A stretch of DNA of 38,245 nucleotides from the NCBI GenBank assembly GCA_945865815.1, contig CAMBFR010000027.1:1-38245 (forward strand), in the 5' to 3' direction. Each line of letters begins with the position of its first letter. Position 1 is the first letter of the stretch. This stretch comes from Candidatus Sulfopaludibacter sp. SbA3 (GTDB lineage Bacteria; Acidobacteriota; Terriglobia; 20CM-2-55-15). The notes under the pieces were generated by a model. That model ran no database searches, was not told the DNA's origin, and was given only the letters and a program-made list of their open reading frames with translations. The position numbers and the translations under genes are program-made. This document shows positions 25,181 through 32,872 of this stretch, piece by piece.

Positions 25181-26162
25181 CGGAGGATGGCAGCTCGCCG
25201 GCGGCCACGGACCCGTTGATCGTGACCGGGCGATCGAGGATATGGCCGCCTTCGTTGAGGCCGGAATCACGACGTTCGATTGCGCCGACATCTACAACGG
25301 CGTGGAGCAGCTCATCGGCGACTTTCGACGTGCGCGCCCGGATCTTGCGCCAGGCGTGCGCGTCCATACCAAGTTCGTTCCTGACCTCGATCGCCTCGCC
25401 ACAATGACCGGCAGCGATGTGGAACGTATCATCGACCGTTCACGCCAGCGGCTCGGAGTTGAAGCGTTGGACCTTGTGCAATTCCACTGGTGGGATTACA
25501 GGACGCCGCGCTACATCGAGTTCGGAAGGGAACTCGTTCGCCTTGCGGACTGCGGCAAGATCAGGCAGATTGGTCTCACGAACTTCGACTCCGTGCGGGT
25601 TAAGGAATTCCTCGGTACCGGGATACCGATTGCGGCCCACCAGGTTCAGTACTCGCTTTTCGACCGGCGGCCCGCCCGCGCCATGGCCGCGCTGGGCATC
25701 CCACTCCTGTGTTATGGGAGCCTCGCCGGCGGCTTCATTTCTGAACGCTGGCTCGGCGCCAAAGAACCGGAGGAGCCCCTCGAAAACCGGTCGCTGACGA
25801 AATATAAACTGATCATCGACGAATTCGGCGGCTGGTCTCTCTTTCAAGACCTCCTGAAAACTCTTTCTTCCATCGGCGTCCGGCACTCGGTTCCGATGGG
25901 CGCCGTGGCCATCCGCTGGGTTCTGGACCAACCCGGAGTCACCGCGGTCATCGTCGGCGCCCGGTCGCGCACCCATCTGGCCAGCACCCTTGCCGCGCTT
26001 CCGTTGGGCCTGACTCGTTCCGACCTTAGTGATATTGGCGAGATCTTGTCCCGCAGCACCGGCCCTCCTGGAGACGTCTACGCGCTTGAGCGCGACCGCC
26101 AAGGCGCCCACGGACGAATCATGCGCTACAACTCGAACGCCTCAACGCCCAAACGGACCTGA
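25164..26162 (+). CDS. Aldo/keto reductase
   Basis: A 332-residue NAD(P)H-dependent aldo/keto reductase of the bacterial AKR type. The catalytic tetrad is visible: Asp and Tyr in FDCADIYNGVE, Lys in VHTKFVP and His in LVQFHWWDY. The cofactor side shows IGLTNFD, QVQYSLFDRRP and near the C-terminus GVTAVIVGARSRTHLAS. The GTG at 25164 has GGAAG six bases upstream and overlaps the TIGR04076-like gene. The substrate is unknown. Confidence 0.88.
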   Translation: MFPIINGGWQLAGGHGPVDRDRAIEDMAAFVEAGITTFDCADIYNGVEQLIGDFRRARPDLAPGVRVHTKFVPDLDRLATMTGSDVERIIDRSRQRLGVEALDLVQFHWWDYRTPRYIEFGRELVRLADCGKIRQIGLTNFDSVRVKEFLGTGIPIAAHQVQYSLFDRRPARAMAALGIPLLCYGSLAGGFISERWLGAKEPEEPLENRSLTKYKLIIDEFGGWSLFQDLLKTLSSIGVRHSVPMGAVAIRWVLDQPGVTAVIVGARSRTHLASTLAALPLGLTRSDLSDIGEILSRSTGPPGDVYALERDRQGAHGRIMRYNSNASTPKRT

Positions 26163-26179
26163 TCGTCATGCGCAAGGGG

Positions 26180-26530
26180 TCAACGCGTCGGCAGCAAAAG
26201 GATGCTCGAACCGGAGGGTACGCCGTGGAGTTTTGTTTTGGCAGGAAGCGTTATCGGCTTTCGGAAATGAAATGCGTGTTGAAACTCAGGCTGATACTCA
26301 TAGAGCCATAGCAGCGGAATCACGGCGCCATCGGGAACCTCTGCAATTACCTGGAACGACGCTCCCTTCGAAACGTTCTGGGGAATGATGCCGTCCAGCC
26401 TGAACTGTCTCGGCAAGACGAAGTCCGCCCCCGCCGGGATGGCGCCTTTCGGCGTTCTTTGGAAACCTGCAGGAACCCAAAATCGGGGCGCACTTCTTCT
26501 CGGCGGATAGATCCTAAGGGTAGTGGTCAT
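26180..26530 (-). CDS. Hypothetical protein, signal peptide apparently frameshifted off
   Basis: A 116-residue unrecognised protein, rich in Pro and aromatic residues (VPAGFQRTPKGAIPAGADFVLP; PLLWLYEYQPEFQHAFHF; LHGVPSGSSILLLP). Codon use looks coding. No ribosome site precedes the ATG at 26530. In the same frame upstream the DNA continues as LCALALASSPPAAGHDA, and a second frame supplies an ATG at 26618 followed by MTRQVFGLAVIL. Joining the two frames by removing one surplus base around 26571-26584 gives a clean signal peptide. The real gene is therefore probably 26180-26618, exported, and either frameshifted or mis-sequenced. It converges with the aldo/keto reductase gene. Confidence 0.55.
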   Translation of the reverse strand: MTTTLRIYPPRRSAPRFWVPAGFQRTPKGAIPAGADFVLPRQFRLDGIIPQNVSKGASFQVIAEVPDGAVIPLLWLYEYQPEFQHAFHFRKPITLPAKTKLHGVPSGSSILLLPTR

Positions 26531-26743
26531 GGCGTCATGCCCCGCGGCAGGAGGGCTAGAAGCCAGCGCAAGGGCGCAAAGTAAGGATGACGGCGAGGCC
26601 GAAGACTTGGCGTGTCATGACGTGCGTAATATATACCTTGAACGTAGATGCCTACATAGGTATAAGAACTCGGTGACTTGCCTGAAACGGCTCGAAACTT
26701 CGCGATCCACACGCGAGTCAACTTCTGAGCAGGAGAACAGACA

Positions 26744-28678
26744 ATGGCAAAGCCTAAGAAGAACTCATCCACCCGCCGCGGTTTTCTAAAGGGCGCGGCA
26801 GCAGGTGTTGCAGCGGGAGCAGCAGCCCTGGTTACCGATATTTCAATCGCTGAAGCCCAGCAAGGGGCGGCACGCACTGAGGCCGCTCCCATTGTCGTTC
26901 CCCCGCCGATGCAGGCGCAGATCGACCGGGACGCGGGCAATGTCCGGCCGCCAGCTGCAGCCCGGGCGGTTAAGAATCCCGGCTCCGATCTCATGGTGCA
27001 AGTGCTGCGTGATCTCGGAGTGGAATTCGTCGCTTCGAACCCTGGATCGAGTTTCGAAGGGGTGCAGGAGTCGATCATCAACTATGGCAACCCGCCGAAC
27101 GTCAATCCGGAATTCATTACGGCCCTGCACGAAATGTCCGCCGTCGACATGGCTCACGGGTACGGCAAGGCTGAAGGCAAACCCATGGTCGCGATGCTGC
27201 ACGGAACTCTCGGCATTCAGAATGCGGCAATGGCCATCTATCAGGCTTACTACGACCGCACGCCAATGGTCCTGCTTGTTGGACGCGACGAAGGCTTCAT
27301 CCAGGCCCACACCGCACACGACATGGCGGCCATGTGCCGCAGCTTTACAAAGTGGGACGCCACGGGAAAGACTCTCGTTGAATCCCTGGCTGCGATTCAA
27401 CGCGCGTACGCCGAAGCGATGGCGCCGCCACAGGGCCCGACGCTCGTGGTGCTGGACATGGAGCATCAAAAGGAAGAAGTACAGGGAGTGAGAGTGCCGG
27501 CCTATCGGCCCCCTCAGATTACGGGTCTGGATGCGACACGGGTGCGTGCCATAGCGAAAGGGTTAATCGACGCCCAGAACCCGAGGATTGCGGTGGGCCG
27601 TTTGCGAACGCACCAGGGTGTCAAGCTCGCCGTGGAATTGGCGGAATCGGTGGGCGCCACAACGACCACGGCGGCAACCAACGGCCCCATGAGCTTCCCG
27701 CAACGGCACCCCCTCTGCGGGCCGGGAGCAAGCACCACGTACGACTTTGTTCTCGGACTGGAGGCGCCCGGCGCGCAATATTCTCTGACCGGCCCGGGAT
27801 TGGCCACGCTGCTGAGCCGTGACACGATGCAAGTTGGATTCGGAGGCATTGCGCCGCCCCCTCCGGGAGCTACCGGCCGGGCCGCTGCAGGCCGCGGCAA
27901 CGCGGGAGCGAACGATATTGAGATCGATGCCGAAGCCAGCCTGAAGGGCATCATTGAAGAAGTCGCACTTCAGCTAACCGCCGACAAACGGCGAGTGATC
28001 GGGGAACGCGCGGCGAAGCACGCCGCCGCAAATCAGGAAGCCCGCATGAAGGCGCTCAACGATGCGGTTCAAGTCCGAAGAAACGGCTGGAATGGCAGTC
28101 CGATCGCCACGGCTCGGATTTACGCCGAACTATGGCCGCTGATCATGAACGAAGACTGGTGTCTCGCCTCACCCACAGGTTTTTCAGGCGGCCACAATGC
28201 CGCGCTGTGGGACCACAACAAGCCTTACAGCTACCTCGGCAGCCAGGGCGCAGCAGGCATGGGTTACGGCCTCGGGGCATCCGTTGGCGCAGCGCTGGCA
28301 GCGAAGGTGCGGGGCCGAATCGTCATCAATATCCAGTGCGACGGCGATTTCAACTATTCTCCGGGCGCGATCTGGACGGCCGCGCATCACCGGCTCCCGA
28401 TGCTCACCATCATGCACAACAACCGCGCCTGGCATCAGGAATTCATGTTTGTTGAATACATGACCGGAGTCCGCGGCCGGGGTACAGACCGCGGGCATAT
28501 AGGTACGACGCTGAGAGATCCCGACATCGATTACGCGAAACTGGCGCAAGGTTACGGAATGGCCGCAGAAGGCCCCATTACGGATCCGTCGAAACTGCTG
28601 GCAGCACTGAAACGCGGAGTGGATTCCGTGAAACGCGGTGCACCATATCTCATCGACGTGATTACGCAGCCACGCTAA
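26744..28678 (+). CDS. Tat-exported thiamine-diphosphate-dependent enzyme
   Basis: A 644-residue member of the acetolactate synthase/benzoylformate decarboxylase/pyruvate oxidase superfamily. The N-terminus carries a textbook twin-arginine signal, STRRGFLKG (Arg 11-12), a hydrophobic stretch and AEA-QQ cleavage near residue 38. The Pyr domain (about 80-255) has the catalytic-Glu motif ALHEMSAVDMAHGYGKAEGKP. A weakly conserved middle domain (about 265-390) ends in a Gly/Pro/Ala-rich loop. The PP domain has the ThDP/Mg motif CDGDFNYSPGAIWTAAHHRLPMLTIMHNN with the double Asn. Superfamily members are cytoplasmic as a rule; Tat export would carry the folded, cofactor-loaded enzyme out. AGGAG precedes the ATG by about eight bases. 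A cytochrome c gene follows 26 bp downstream. Confidence 0.88.
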   Translation: MAKPKKNSSTRRGFLKGAAAGVAAGAAALVTDISIAEAQQGAARTEAAPIVVPPPMQAQIDRDAGNVRPPAAARAVKNPGSDLMVQVLRDLGVEFVASNPGSSFEGVQESIINYGNPPNVNPEFITALHEMSAVDMAHGYGKAEGKPMVAMLHGTLGIQNAAMAIYQAYYDRTPMVLLVGRDEGFIQAHTAHDMAAMCRSFTKWDATGKTLVESLAAIQRAYAEAMAPPQGPTLVVLDMEHQKEEVQGVRVPAYRPPQITGLDATRVRAIAKGLIDAQNPRIAVGRLRTHQGVKLAVELAESVGATTTTAATNGPMSFPQRHPLCGPGASTTYDFVLGLEAPGAQYSLTGPGLATLLSRDTMQVGFGGIAPPPPGATGRAAAGRGNAGANDIEIDAEASLKGIIEEVALQLTADKRRVIGERAAKHAAANQEARMKALNDAVQVRRNGWNGSPIATARIYAELWPLIMNEDWCLASPTGFSGGHNAALWDHNKPYSYLGSQGAAGMGYGLGASVGAALAAKVRGRIVINIQCDGDFNYSPGAIWTAAHHRLPMLTIMHNNRAWHQEFMFVEYMTGVRGRGTDRGHIGTTLRDPDIDYAKLAQGYGMAAEGPITDPSKLLAALKRGVDSVKRGAPYLIDVITQPR

Positions 28679-28704
28679 CTCGGACAAGGAGTATCAACGA
28701 GCAT

Positions 28705-29172
28705 ATGAATGTGAAGAATCTGCGGACAACCGTTCTGCTTGCCGCCGTGGCGCTTCTGATTCCCGTCATCGCCGGCTTCGGTGAGGCCGTAGCAGCCGGT
28801 CAAACGGCTGCCCAGCAGCCGCCTGGCCCGGCGACTGGAAACGCCGCGAGCGGAAAAAACCTGTACTATGCTCAGGGCTGCTATGGATGCCACGGCTTTA
28901 ATGGAGAAACCGGGACTCGCCTGATCGGCAGTCCGAGCCGGAATCTCACAAGTGAACCGGGTTTTATTGCATTTCTTCGGCTCCGGGCGGACCAGGCGCC
29001 GTTGCTGCCTGCGACGCGAATGCCAAACTACCCGGAGAACTCCTTGAGTGACCGGCAGGCCAGGGACATCTACGCCTACATCCGATCTTTCAAGAGCACC
29101 ACACCGGAACTGAAGGACATTCCTGCGCTGAACCTGATCATCGAGGCGGCTAAGAAACCGTACACCCCATAG
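28705..29172 (+). CDS. Periplasmic mono-haem cytochrome c
   Basis: A 155-residue exported c-type cytochrome. A signal peptide (LLAAVALLIPVIAGFGEAVAAG) precedes a Pro/Gly/Ala linker and the haem-attachment motif CYGCH (residues 59-63). RMPNYPENSLSD probably supplies the Met ligand, and DIYAYIRSFKS is the usual final helix. It lies 26 bp after the Tat-exported ThDP enzyme gene and is the natural candidate electron acceptor for it. AAGGAG lies ~13 bases before the ATG, somewhat far. Confidence 0.88.
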   Translation: MNVKNLRTTVLLAAVALLIPVIAGFGEAVAAGQTAAQQPPGPATGNAASGKNLYYAQGCYGCHGFNGETGTRLIGSPSRNLTSEPGFIAFLRLRADQAPLLPATRMPNYPENSLSDRQARDIYAYIRSFKSTTPELKDIPALNLIIEAAKKPYTP

Positions 29173-29214
29173 GCATGAACAACCCGGAATCGTAAGGAGA
29201 GGTCGGAGGCGCCC

Positions 29215-29470
29215 ATGAACGTGTTTCTTGATGCTCCTTCAAGGATCCGGTTTATTTCTGTCCGATGACAGCGGACTGCGATATTCGTTCGAGCGCACCG
29301 GGGTTTTGTCCGCGCTGCGGCATGAAGCTGGTTGCGGGAGTTCCCGAACCGGCAGGTTACCACCTGACCTGAGGATCAACCCGCCTGTCCCAAAACAAGG
29401 AAGCCAGGCGCGTCTCACCTTCGTCGTGTGTGCCGGTCCGGCCGTTGTAAGGTTTCACGTCCCCGAAACG
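29215..29470 (+). pseudogene. Frameshifted relic of a CPxCGM metal-binding-domain protein
   Basis: An ATG at 29215 with GGAGG five bases upstream opens MNVFLDAPS and soon hits a stop. The frame then shifts to KDPVYFCPM followed by DIRSSAPGFCPRCGMKLVAG and PEPAGYHLT, ending at TGA 29370-29372. A third frame continues as LRINPPVPKQGSQARLTFVV and ends near 29465. The pieces together match the N-terminal third of secreted proteins with a heavy-metal-binding CP-x-CGMKL domain followed by a beta-sandwich. Two single-base losses and a 3' truncation against the neighbouring gene are needed to explain it. It was probably the third gene of the ThDP enzyme/cytochrome operon. Confidence 0.7.
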
Positions 29471-29471
29471 A

Positions 29472-30731
29472 CTATCTCCCCGCTGGTGTCCGCTGTACGG
29501 CGGGAATCTGTACCGGCGTCGTATCGTCCTTGTTCTTGTCGTTAATCGTGACCCAGGTCATGTAAAGGACGTGCATCTCTTCCCAGACCTGCTGTCCGTA
29601 TTTTACGGGCGTTGTGGGGTCCGGATTCAGTGCGTTGGCCGGAGAGTTGTCGTAAGTGCCCGTGTACTCCACGAAGGCTCCTTTAGGCACGCTGGCCGGC
29701 TCCGACAGCACGTAGTAGTTCTGCCAGGAATCGTCCCATCGCGGGATGTGGAGCATGACGCGGCGCTGGCCATCCGGAAGAATCAGCGAAGCCGTTGCGG
29801 TCTTTCCGCGGACGTGCATGTGCGGCCGGAAGGCCTGAATGCGGGCGTCGGCTGGAAACTGAAATGCCGCCATGGCCTCGTAGGTGTCCTCCATCGGCGG
29901 AACCAGCAGGGCGTTATTACTGATCACCAGCGTGTTGACTTGCGTGTGAACCGGCGTCCGGGCGAATTTGAAACCGACTCTGGTCTGATCGGTCTGCTCT
30001 TTGCCGATCGCGTTGTAGTGCATGCCAAACACAATGCGGGTTCCCTTCGCGAGCAACTTCCCATATCCCTCTTTCCAGACGATGGCCTCCAGCCCAGGCG
30101 AGTACAGGTGCAGATTTCCGGATGTCGCGTTTGGACGATCGGCAGGCGGTTCGGCGTCGGCAATGGCATGATGCACGACAGCACGATTTCCGGGACGGAT
30201 CTCGATCGCCTGCACCCACGTATCTTCCGGGAAAACGTACTCGTTCGAGGGCAGGTCGACCCATGGAATCGTGCCGCGGGCCGGAACGGTATATGGTGCG
30301 GCCATCGTGAGCACAAGGTCGGGAGTTCCGATCGACCAACCTTCCGCAAACTGCGGCGTGGGAGGTAAATCCGCCGGGTTGCCTTCCCTGGACCCGCCGT
30401 CGACCCACGCGACAATCGTGTCGAGATCCTTCCGGCTCAGCATCCGGTCACCCTGAAAGCTGCCGTGTTGGGAATCTGCCTGCCAGGGCGGCATACGACG
30501 GTTCAGCACGGCCTGCCGAATGGATTTCGCCCACGGCCGGGCTTCCTTGTAGTTCATCAGCGAAAACGGGGCGACTTCACCCGGGCGGTGGCAGTACACG
30601 CAATTGGAATTGAATAGCGGCGCTACATCCCTGGAATACGTCACGTCGGCGGCCGCCGTGTTTTGTCCATGAGTGGTGGAGTCGGGAATCAGAATCAGCA
30701 CCGTAAGTGCGAGCAAGAGCCAGTAACGCAT
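29472..30731 (-). CDS. Cytochrome c/copper type II monooxygenase-like fusion
   Basis: A 419-residue exported protein with two modules. After the signal peptide comes a cytochrome-c-like N-terminus with CVYCH (residues 44-48) in DVAPLFNSNCVYCHRPGEVAPFS. The rest resembles copper type II ascorbate-dependent monooxygenases of the peptidylglycine hydroxylating family: VVHHAIADAE supplies the paired His, FGMHYNAIGK another His, and FRPHMHVRGKTA a third set. Fusions of this type are common in Acidobacteriota and Planctomycetota; the substrate is unknown. GAGGAAA precedes the ATG. It follows a small secreted-protein gene 14 bp upstream and converges on the relic of 29215-29470. Confidence 0.82.
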   Translation of the reverse strand: MRYWLLLALTVLILIPDSTTHGQNTAAADVTYSRDVAPLFNSNCVYCHRPGEVAPFSLMNYKEARPWAKSIRQAVLNRRMPPWQADSQHGSFQGDRMLSRKDLDTIVAWVDGGSREGNPADLPPTPQFAEGWSIGTPDLVLTMAAPYTVPARGTIPWVDLPSNEYVFPEDTWVQAIEIRPGNRAVVHHAIADAEPPADRPNATSGNLHLYSPGLEAIVWKEGYGKLLAKGTRIVFGMHYNAIGKEQTDQTRVGFKFARTPVHTQVNTLVISNNALLVPPMEDTYEAMAAFQFPADARIQAFRPHMHVRGKTATASLILPDGQRRVMLHIPRWDDSWQNYYVLSEPASVPKGAFVEYTGTYDNSPANALNPDPTTPVKYGQQVWEEMHVLYMTWVTINDKNKDDTTPVQIPAVQRTPAGR

Positions 30732-30745
30732 ATGGATTTCCTCGT

Positions 30746-31237
30746 CTAGTATCGAGATCGTTTCCTGCTAAGGTCGTACGCGAACTTTGCCCACGGAATT
30801 TCGCCCAGCAGCACGTCTGCCGTTCCGGTGAGTCTGTTGCCGTCGTTCTGGAAAGTAAACTTCACCTGCGCGTTGGCCTTCCACCCGGTCAGCCGGCGCG
30901 GCTGCGCTTGCGCGCCAGCGGCCGAGGCCGGCGGGCTCGGAGGAGTCACTCTGGCAGCCGCCTGGACCCGATCTCCATCGACAGTGGCGTCGACGAAACG
31001 GACCCCGTCGGATCCGCCGAAAAACGGCGTCATCGTGCCAACGAGCTTGCCATCGATCAGTTCGACGGTCAGCGTCACGGTCTGGGGTTCCCGGGCGCCT
31101 GGCGGCGGGTTCTCGATCGCCCAACTCTGAGTGCCCACCCATGTGCCCGTAAAGGGGGAGAGCGGGGCGTCCTGCGCCCGGGCAAAGGTCCACAATGTGA
31201 AGACGAAAATGGCGCAAAGGATTGCGATCCGATTCAT
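30746..31237 (-). CDS. Small secreted protein, lipocalin-like
   Basis: A 163-residue exported protein with a signal peptide (MNRIAILCAIFVFTLWTFARAQ) and beta-rich sequence beginning SPFTGTWVGTQSW and ending FTFQNDGNRLTGTADVL, the pattern of bacterial lipocalin/DUF-type beta-barrels that begin GxWxG. A Pro/Ala insert is seen mid-protein. AGGAG lies upstream of the ATG. It is 14 bp ahead of the cytochrome/copper monooxygenase gene and probably co-transcribed with it. No function can be assigned. Confidence 0.7.
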   Translation of the reverse strand: MNRIAILCAIFVFTLWTFARAQDAPLSPFTGTWVGTQSWAIENPPPGAREPQTVTLTVELIDGKLVGTMTPFFGGSDGVRFVDATVDGDRVQAAARVTPPSPPASAAGAQAQPRRLTGWKANAQVKFTFQNDGNRLTGTADVLLGEIPWAKFAYDLSRKRSRY

Positions 31238-31368
31238 TCATTCCGCTCCTGATAACGAATAACTTCGTGAAGGTTAAAATTCTTCACCTGGCTAGTCAAA
31301 CTCAAAGTGTGTTCACCTCAATTTTCGCCGGGCTCCCGCACTCACAATGCAGAGCGTTTTTAGCGTAG

Positions 31369-31620
31369 CGCCGCGGCTGTCGACATTACGGGTTGGCGGG
31401 GAATGCTCAGAAGCTCCAGGCTTTCCGGGACTTCACCCGGAAAGAGTGGAAACACTCTCTATCGAAGCGGAGCCAGACGGGCAGGCTGACTTGGGAGGAT
31501 CTCAAGGCCCTCTTGGAGACGCATCCGCTGGTGCCGCCGCGAATCCGGATCAGCTATTTCCAGTTGGCGTCGTACGCACAGCTGTAATCAGATTCTGTCC
31601 GAAGAGCCGTATGCGATATG
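31369..31620 (+). mobile_element. Group II intron reverse transcriptase/maturase relic
   Basis: In one frame, right after an in-frame TAG (31366-31368), the DNA reads RHYGLAGNAQKLQAFRDFTR, then KEWKHSLSKRSQTGRLTW and THPLVPPRIRISYFQL, ending at 31587. This matches the extreme C-terminus of bacterial group II intron-encoded reverse transcriptases (HYYG..GN, RRSQ.G.L.W, HPL..PRI). Shortly after the stop, GAAGAGCCGTATGCGAT (31601-31617) resembles the sequence that follows the reverse-transcriptase stop in such introns, before it breaks off. Everything 5' of this is lost, so it is a dead fragment. Confidence 0.65.
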
Positions 31621-31723
31621 TGGCCTCCCCTAAAATGCGGCGTCCCAACTTGGCAGGTTATTGCCTTGATGGAACTCACAGTCGGAGATAAGCTGCCCAC
31701 GCCATGCGAGGAGACTAAAAATT

Positions 31724-32863
31724 ATGACTTCGCCTTCGATCTCTACCGGACACGACGTTCAGCACTACATTCCCGTCATTGGTGATATCCATGCCAAGAG
31801 TTCCCTGGCTTACCGGGCAACTCGTGGGGCCGTTGCTGTGGCTAATGCGGTGCAGATGGGGCTTGCGGAGGCTTACATCCATGGAATGGAGCTTCCCGAC
31901 CCGGTGCTGCGAGGTTGTTTCAATGCGTGCATGCCGATCATCTTCAAGCACTTTCCCGCGCTCCTGACCCCTTACGAATGGGTGTTGAAGGAAACGGACG
32001 AAATCGCCGCAGGCTCCAAAGACTTGATGAAGATCCAGTACGACCTGCCGCAGGGCATGCTGAATCGGATGCTGGGTGACGGGAAACTGATCTATCCGAA
32101 ATACAGTATGGGATTGTGGGAGAAAGGCGCCACCAATCTGGAGCAATCCCAGATGCACATGATCGACGACATAATTGAAAAGCTCGGTATTCAGGATGGC
32201 GACAATATCCTGGATTTTGGCTGTGGTTGGGGCTGCGTGCCGAACTACATTCTGTCCCGGTTTCCCAATTGCCGATTCACGGGCCTGAACCTGAGCGCTG
32301 AGCAATGCGAATACATGCGCCACAAGATGAAGGATCCGGAAAGTTATCTGAGTTCAGGGCGATTTACGCTTGTGGAGGGAGATCTCAACGCGACGCACTT
32401 TGATGAAAAGTTCGACAAGATCCTTTCTGTGGGTGTGTTTTGCCATATTGGAAATTTGACCCAATCTTTCAGAAAACTGGCTTCGTTCCTGAAGCCCGGT
32501 GGCAAGTTTTTCCTTCACATCATCACCGTTCGCACTCCGAATAACATCTCCAGCATGTTTACGCACAAATACATTTTCCCGCACGGCCGCTACTGGAGTT
32601 TTGATTCGATTCCGGCCCATAACAAGGATCTCCGAACAGTTCAACGCTGGTATCTCAACGGCATGAACTATTCCAGGACCCTCACTCAATGGCTGGAAAA
32701 TTTTGACGCCAGTTATCCCGAGGTCAAAGATCTCGAATACGGAATGGATTTCATCAAGTTCCGCCGCATCTGGAGGCTCTACCTGATCTGGTTCGTGGCC
32801 AACTTCGCAAGTTGTGACGGCGAGACCAACGGGAATGCGCAGTACCTTATGGTTCACTCCTGA
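31724..32863 (+). CDS. Cyclopropane-fatty-acid-synthase-like methyltransferase
   Basis: A 379-residue class I SAM methyltransferase of the CFA-synthase/coclaurine-N-methyltransferase group. After an ~120-residue helical N-terminus comes the family hallmark YPKYSMGLWEKGATNLEQSQMHMIDDI, then motif I ILDFGCGWGCVPNYI, FTGLNLSAEQCEYMR, and C-terminal RYWSFDSIPAHNKDLRTVQRWYLNGMNYSRTLTQW. CFA synthases add a methylene bridge to unsaturated phospholipid acyl chains. A desaturase gene begins ten bases downstream, which fits a lipid role, but other acceptors are possible. GAGGAG precedes the ATG by about ten bases. Confidence 0.85.
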   Translation: MTSPSISTGHDVQHYIPVIGDIHAKSSLAYRATRGAVAVANAVQMGLAEAYIHGMELPDPVLRGCFNACMPIIFKHFPALLTPYEWVLKETDEIAAGSKDLMKIQYDLPQGMLNRMLGDGKLIYPKYSMGLWEKGATNLEQSQMHMIDDIIEKLGIQDGDNILDFGCGWGCVPNYILSRFPNCRFTGLNLSAEQCEYMRHKMKDPESYLSSGRFTLVEGDLNATHFDEKFDKILSVGVFCHIGNLTQSFRKLASFLKPGGKFFLHIITVRTPNNISSMFTHKYIFPHGRYWSFDSIPAHNKDLRTVQRWYLNGMNYSRTLTQWLENFDASYPEVKDLEYGMDFIKFRRIWRLYLIWFVANFASCDGETNGNAQYLMVHS

Positions 32864-32872
32864 TCATCGAAA

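Noticed and set aside
29228-29545. 105-codon plus-strand open frame as an intact gene
   Set aside because: Only its middle part resembles a protein family, and only after joining with another frame; the end is antisense to the monooxygenase gene.
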